Shown here: positions 61,250 to 64,000 of the stretch, piece after piece
Position numbering within the stretch: position 1 is the first letter of the stretch
Layout of the letters: every line of letters begins with the position of its first letter
Source of the DNA: Methylobacterium marchantiae
GTDB lineage: Bacteria > Pseudomonadota > Alphaproteobacteria > Rhizobiales > Beijerinckiaceae
Direction: 5' to 3'
Length of the DNA stretch: 64,000 nt
NCBI RefSeq assembly: GCF_022179405.1
Contig: NZ_BPQT01000019.1
Span: 1 to 64,000, forward strand
The notes under the pieces: model-generated
What the model was told of the DNA's origin: nothing
Database searches by the model: none
What the model saw: only the letters and a program-made list of their open reading frames with translations
Position numbers and translations under genes: made by a program

Positions 61250-61578
61250 CAGATGGCCTTCATCGTGAAAGGAGTGGGTCGGTCGAGGTGGATGGGGAGT
61301 GCTTCGGTCACGTGAAGCCGGGCAGCCTTGGCGATCAAGTTCACGCTGTCCACGAGCGCCGCTCGGATGTCGGCAGGGCCGAGCTCGTCCTTCTCGGGTG
61401 GGTCGGTTTTGACGGTGATCTGGAACATGCCGGCATCGTCCGACCCCGCCGTGAAACCGACGAGCCATCCCCAAAATCGGGTGCCCGCGGCCCCTTGGAT
61501 TTTCGATGCATTGTCTAGGAGTAACGGGTAGGTGCGCCCCTTATCGCCTGAGCAATCCTCGGACACGTCCGCGGTCAT
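61051..61578 (-). CDS. hypothetical protein, about 175 aa
   Basis: A minus-strand gene with strong protein character: KIQGAAGTRFWGWLVGFTAG and GPADIRAALVDSVNLIAKAA. Start uncertain: ATG at 61578 lacks a ribosome site and the frame stays open to 61995. The last 200 nt overlap the terminase gene tail on the other strand, so its true end is also uncertain. Not recognised. Confidence 0.5.
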   Translation of the reverse strand: MTADVSEDCSGDKGRTYPLLLDNASKIQGAAGTRFWGWLVGFTAGSDDAGMFQITVKTDPPEKDELGPADIRAALVDSVNLIAKAARLHVTEALPIHLDRPTPFTMKAICQRSPSWSRAVRVIAGMGNGSLSGVQPTIPAPPPEPSSSLQPPHEDAMPANGSSSFAGSGLGEIGI

Positions 61579-61674
61579 CGTAGCCCAGGGAAACGGTAAC
61601 TCTGGCGTGACGATCGCCTTGCCAGGGCGATCTGGAGCTGAATCTATGAGGGCCTGGACGCAGGGGGATCGACG

Positions 61675-61929
61675 ATGAGCCGGCAGACCGACAACCTCCA
61701 CCACGGCATGCATGGCGGGATGCTGGCTGTCGGCGTCGCTCTCGTGGCGGGCCAGCGTGCGCGTCGTGAAGCGCAGGCATGGGCTCAGGCAGACGCGGAT
61801 GCCGAGACCGCGGTCCATCGCTTGGGGCAGGCTCTCCTCGCGTCCCGCCGTCGGGAAGCCGAGCTCTCCCGAGATCTCGCCGCGGCTCAGGCGGAAATCC
61901 GCGCCCTCCGCCTCGCCCGCCGGCTGTAA
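61675..61929 (+). CDS. small helical protein, 84 aa
   Basis: ATG at 61675 with GGGGGAT upstream. Possibly one short hydrophobic segment (GMLAVGVALVAGQRA), then a long coiled-coil-like helix (AVHRLGQALLASRRREAEL; AAAQAEIRALRLARRL). Small phage proteins of this shape act as lysis accessory proteins or virion components; here no further evidence. A strong hairpin terminator follows. Confidence 0.65.
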   Translation: MSRQTDNLHHGMHGGMLAVGVALVAGQRARREAQAWAQADADAETAVHRLGQALLASRRREAELSRDLAAAQAEIRALRLARRL

Positions 61930-62002
61930 GAAATCTGACGTAGGGGGGGTTGTGCCTTTCCCCTGCGGACCGAATCTGGACCATTTGCGGACCACGAAAA
62001 AA

Positions 62003-62031
62003 GGGCCCGCCGGATGACCGGCGGGCCCTTT
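62003..62031. terminator. bidirectional terminator
   Basis: GGGCCCGCCGG-ATGA-CCGGCGGGCCC is a perfect 11-bp stem with TTT after it on plus and TTTTTT after it on minus. It separates the plus gene ending at 61929 from the minus gene ending at 62053. Confidence 0.9.
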
Positions 62032-62052
62032 CGCATTCGGGGAGAGGGGGTG

Positions 62053-62652
62053 TCAGGCCACCTTTCTACGGCGGCCACGCTCCAGAGCGAGGCTGACCAA
62101 ATTGGCGATCTCAATGTCCTCAGGATGGTCGGAAAGCGGACGCGTCCACGTCCATTTTGCGGATGTGTCCGCATTTGGCGCGGATGTGTCCGCAACGGGT
62201 GCCGGGGTCGTCTCACGACGGGCGTCCCGGGTGAGGGAGGGCAGGCCCTCGATGAGGTCGCCTGAAACGTGAGCCTCCGCCTCGTGCGGGAGGGCGGCAG
62301 CCAGCGTCACGAGCTCGGCATGCGACAGGCCCCGAGCCCATGCCAGGATGGGCTCGGGGAGGGTGGACGTGTCCGCCGCTGGCCCCCCGGCGACGAGGTG
62401 CCGGGCGTAGGAAACGAGAGGCACGCCAACCTGGTGGCGGGGAGCGGGGCCCCATGCCGGGGACGGGGCAACCGCGGGCGCGGGGGCATCGAGGTACGCC
62501 GCGGCCGCATCGGTGGCGGGCAGGACGGGGGTCGTGACACCCGTTGCGGACCGGACCGCACGGAGGACCCAGCGGCCACTCTCGAAGATGAGGGCGAAGA
62601 CGGTGGCGATGGCGGCTGCGGCGAGGGCGGCGATACGGGCGAGGAAGCTCAT
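62053..62652 (-). CDS. hypothetical protein with N-terminal membrane anchor
   Basis: ATG at 62652 with AGGA upstream; the longer frame is unsupported. The first 30 residues form one hydrophobic helix (SFLARIAALAAAAIATVFALI). A Pro/Ala-rich linker follows, then a soluble, acidic-helix region (PEPILAWARGLSHAELVTLA) and an Arg-rich end. Not recognised. Second gene of a two-gene minus-strand unit. Confidence 0.62.
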   Translation of the reverse strand: MSFLARIAALAAAAIATVFALIFESGRWVLRAVRSATGVTTPVLPATDAAAAYLDAPAPAVAPSPAWGPAPRHQVGVPLVSYARHLVAGGPAADTSTLPEPILAWARGLSHAELVTLAAALPHEAEAHVSGDLIEGLPSLTRDARRETTPAPVADTSAPNADTSAKWTWTRPLSDHPEDIEIANLVSLALERGRRRKVA

Positions 62653-62716
62653 GGGCGGTGGTCCTGTGCTGGGGGGTGACGATCTCGATTGTCCGGGTCG
62701 CCTCGCAATCGACAAA

Positions 62717-63520
62717 TCAGGCCGGCGCGAAGAGGCTCTCGACGACCGCCCGCGGCAGCTGCTTATGGTGGACGCGGAGAAGCCGGAGAGCGTGACTCGC
62801 CTGCGCCACGTCGAGCTCCGGCAAGGCGGCGAGGACGTGCCCATCGAGCGTCGTGCTCTTGCTCCAGCCGATGTCATTTTGGACCATGGCCCGGTCTTGA
62901 TCGTCCGCGGTGATCAGTCGGACAGCTGCCAGGGCGGCCTCCCGAACCGCGGGCAGGGCGGCCAGATTCTGCTCGGGTGGATGCAGCAGGGCGACCTTGT
63001 CCTCGGACCTCAGCACGTTTGCCGCGGCGCGCTTGACCATCGCCAGAAGTCGCATTGCATCCGCGACGTCGAGGTCCGGACGCTGGAGGAGCCCCTGCGC
63101 CTCGTCGACGTCAATCCGGCGTGCCCAGGACCATCCGCGCTCCTTGAGTGACCGCGTCGCCTCGTCCCGTGCCCGTGCAACGAGATCGGCGATCCGTTGC
63201 GCCTCCGCGGCCGCCGCTGCGGCCCGGGTCGCCTCCCTGGCGGCGACCCGGGCCGGGATGCCGTCGATTGCGATTTGGACGGCGTCCATGTCGTGATCGG
63301 GCGCCTGCCAGAACGAAACGTCTCGCCCCTCACACGTGATGCCGAGTGCTGAGAAATCAGTCACGCCCGCGGCCATCGCTTCTTGGCATTCAGGCGTCCG
63401 GACGGCTCGGCTGCGGTACCGCAGGCCAACACGCGTGTAGTGCAGCTGCCCGGACTGCCACTCCAGTCCCCACCAAGCGGGCGGCTGCACGTAAGGGGGG
63501 GGCGGCGTCGTATGGGCCAT
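62717..63520 (-). CDS. hypothetical protein, 267 aa, helical
   Basis: ATG at 63520 with GAGGAT upstream. The N-terminus is Pro/Trp/Tyr-rich (TTPPPPYVQPPAWWGLEWQSG). The middle is a long Ala/Arg/Glu helix (ARVAAREATRAAAAAAEAQ) and the C-terminus several shorter ones. Not recognised; a phage virion or regulatory role is possible. First gene after the divergent control region with the five-site array. Confidence 0.65.
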   Translation of the reverse strand: MAHTTPPPPYVQPPAWWGLEWQSGQLHYTRVGLRYRSRAVRTPECQEAMAAGVTDFSALGITCEGRDVSFWQAPDHDMDAVQIAIDGIPARVAAREATRAAAAAAEAQRIADLVARARDEATRSLKERGWSWARRIDVDEAQGLLQRPDLDVADAMRLLAMVKRAAANVLRSEDKVALLHPPEQNLAALPAVREAALAAVRLITADDQDRAMVQNDIGWSKSTTLDGHVLAALPELDVAQASHALRLLRVHHKQLPRAVVESLFAPA

Positions 63521-63595
63521 GAGCGATCCTCGAATCTGCGGATCTGAGTAATGTAGCAATCCTATTTCGTATCACAACCGAAACCCATCAGGGTC

Positions 63596-63666
63596 TTTCG
63601 ACAACACCGGACCACGATTTCGACAACGATTTGAACAACAGCCTGTTGTTGAAACTGTTGTTCAAA
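63596..63666. promoter_or_regulatory. five-copy 12-bp operator array
   Basis: Copies of TTT(C/G)(G/A)ACAAC(A/G)(C/A/G) start at 63596, 63618 and 63630 (plus orientation), and inverted copies CTGTTGTTGAAA and CTGTTGTTCAAA start at 63643 and 63655. Spacings are 22, 12, 13 and 12 bp. Copies 3 and 5 form an inverted repeat with 13-bp arms. They lie between divergent genes at 63520 and 63791, the latter a helix-turn-helix protein, so an autoregulated phage-type control region is likely. Confidence 0.8.
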
Positions 63667-63753
63667 TGGCAAGAAGCCTGAAACTATCGCTCTGGTTGTA
63701 TAACATCAAAGGCATAATTTGGGAGACCCTGGAAATTCTCGTATGGGTTGCGA

Positions 63754-63759
63754 TATAAT
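63754..63759 (+). promoter_or_regulatory. -10 box of the regulator gene
   Basis: TATAAT, a consensus -10 sequence, lies 31 nt before the ATG at 63791. The best -35 candidate, TGGAAA at 63730-63735, gives an 18-nt spacer and is weak, so activation or help from the array proteins is possible. Confidence 0.5.
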
Positions 63760-63790
63760 ATTCTCGGCGGATTCGCGGAGGATGGGATGG

Positions 63791-64000
63791 ATGGTCGAGT
63801 TGACGGAGGGGGACGTCCGAACGTTGCTTCGCGGGGCATGCCGCCGGGCCGGCTCGCAGGACGCTTGGGCACGTCGGACGGGGCTCTCGCCGCAGCACGT
63901 GTCAGACGTGCTACTGGGGCGGAGGGAGCCGGCTGGGCAGGTACTGAGAGCTCTAGGGCTCTCGCGACGGGTGAGGTACGTCGAGACGGCCTCAGAGGGC
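63791..64000 (+). CDS. helix-turn-helix regulator, 3' end beyond window
   Basis: An open frame from ATG 63791 (GGAGG 9 nt upstream) runs to the window end: MVELTEGDVRTLLRGACRR, AGSQDAWARRTGLSPQHVSDV, LLGRREPAGQVLRALGL. The SPQHVSDVLLGRREP block is a Cro/CI-type recognition helix region as in phage repressors. It is probably the protein that binds the adjacent five-site array. Incomplete, no stop seen. Confidence 0.75.
   Translation, partial: MVELTEGDVRTLLRGACRRAGSQDAWARRTGLSPQHVSDVLLGRREPAGQVLRALGLSRRVRYVETASEG

Noticed and set aside
1-64000. CRISPR arrays, tRNA and rRNA genes
   Set aside because: No spaced identical repeats and no recognisable cloverleaf or rRNA sequence were seen; the arrays found have short, non-CRISPR units.

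Overview
The window is GC-rich DNA that reads like an alphaproteobacterium of the Methylobacterium/Rhizobiales type. This is inferred from a direct-repeat LexA box (GTTC-N7-GTTC), the coding bias and families such as SorAB, ArsH and two kinds of HME-RND pump; no rRNA, tRNA or marker gene proves it. It looks like a mosaic: phage- or plasmid-type genes at both ends enclose about 36 kb of metal and sulfite genes.

Left flank (1-15.7 kb): a six-gene minus-strand cassette of small proteins in which every gene overlaps the next by 4 nt (26-1928), then a divergent plus-strand series of small genes (2198-6966) with a Lon-like AAA+ ATPase at 4552-6114. A four-copy GGCAAAAYGCC array with 30/20/30-bp spacing lies at 7000-7090. 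Next come two coupled metallophosphoesterases, an SOS-controlled umuDC pair, and a three-gene minus-strand operon encoding a TIR protein, a DUF2235 lipase-like hydrolase with membrane helices, and an OLD-type ATPase/TOPRIM nuclease. That operon is the best candidate for an undescribed, probably anti-phage, system. A 5'-damaged ParE-like toxin gene sits at the boundary.

Cargo (15.8-52.5 kb): arsH is divergent from arsR-arsC-arsC2-arsB-MFS, which runs on into a Met-rich protein, a FixH/YtkA-like protein and a cusBA pair. After a phosphoglycerate mutase comes a sulfite block: YeiH and TDT exporters, two small proteins, the sulfite dehydrogenase pair sorAB, a beta-propeller protein, a second sulfite-oxidase-family enzyme, and an opposing operon of secreted protein, ECF sigma factor, anti-sigma factor, LysR regulator and DUF202 protein. 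A Pb/Cd/Zn block follows (PAP2 phosphatase, lspA, P-type ATPase, MerR regulator with a clear operator), then a czcBA pump with small His-rich periplasmic proteins, a two-component system and a CDF exporter. No outer-membrane factor is present for either RND pump.

Right junction and flank (52.2-64 kb): a CDF gene tail and ISL3- and IS3-type transposase remnants mark the cargo edge. Then come phage/plasmid genes: a protein with A-family-polymerase-like motifs, preceded by phased CATGGG repeats; a ParB-like protein followed in frame by a DNA-methyltransferase remnant whose catalytic core is missing; terminase small and large subunits; and a small phosphatase. Several of these genes are broken at homopolymer runs. 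The window ends with a divergent region carrying a five-copy 12-bp operator array and the start of a helix-turn-helix regulator gene that runs off the end.
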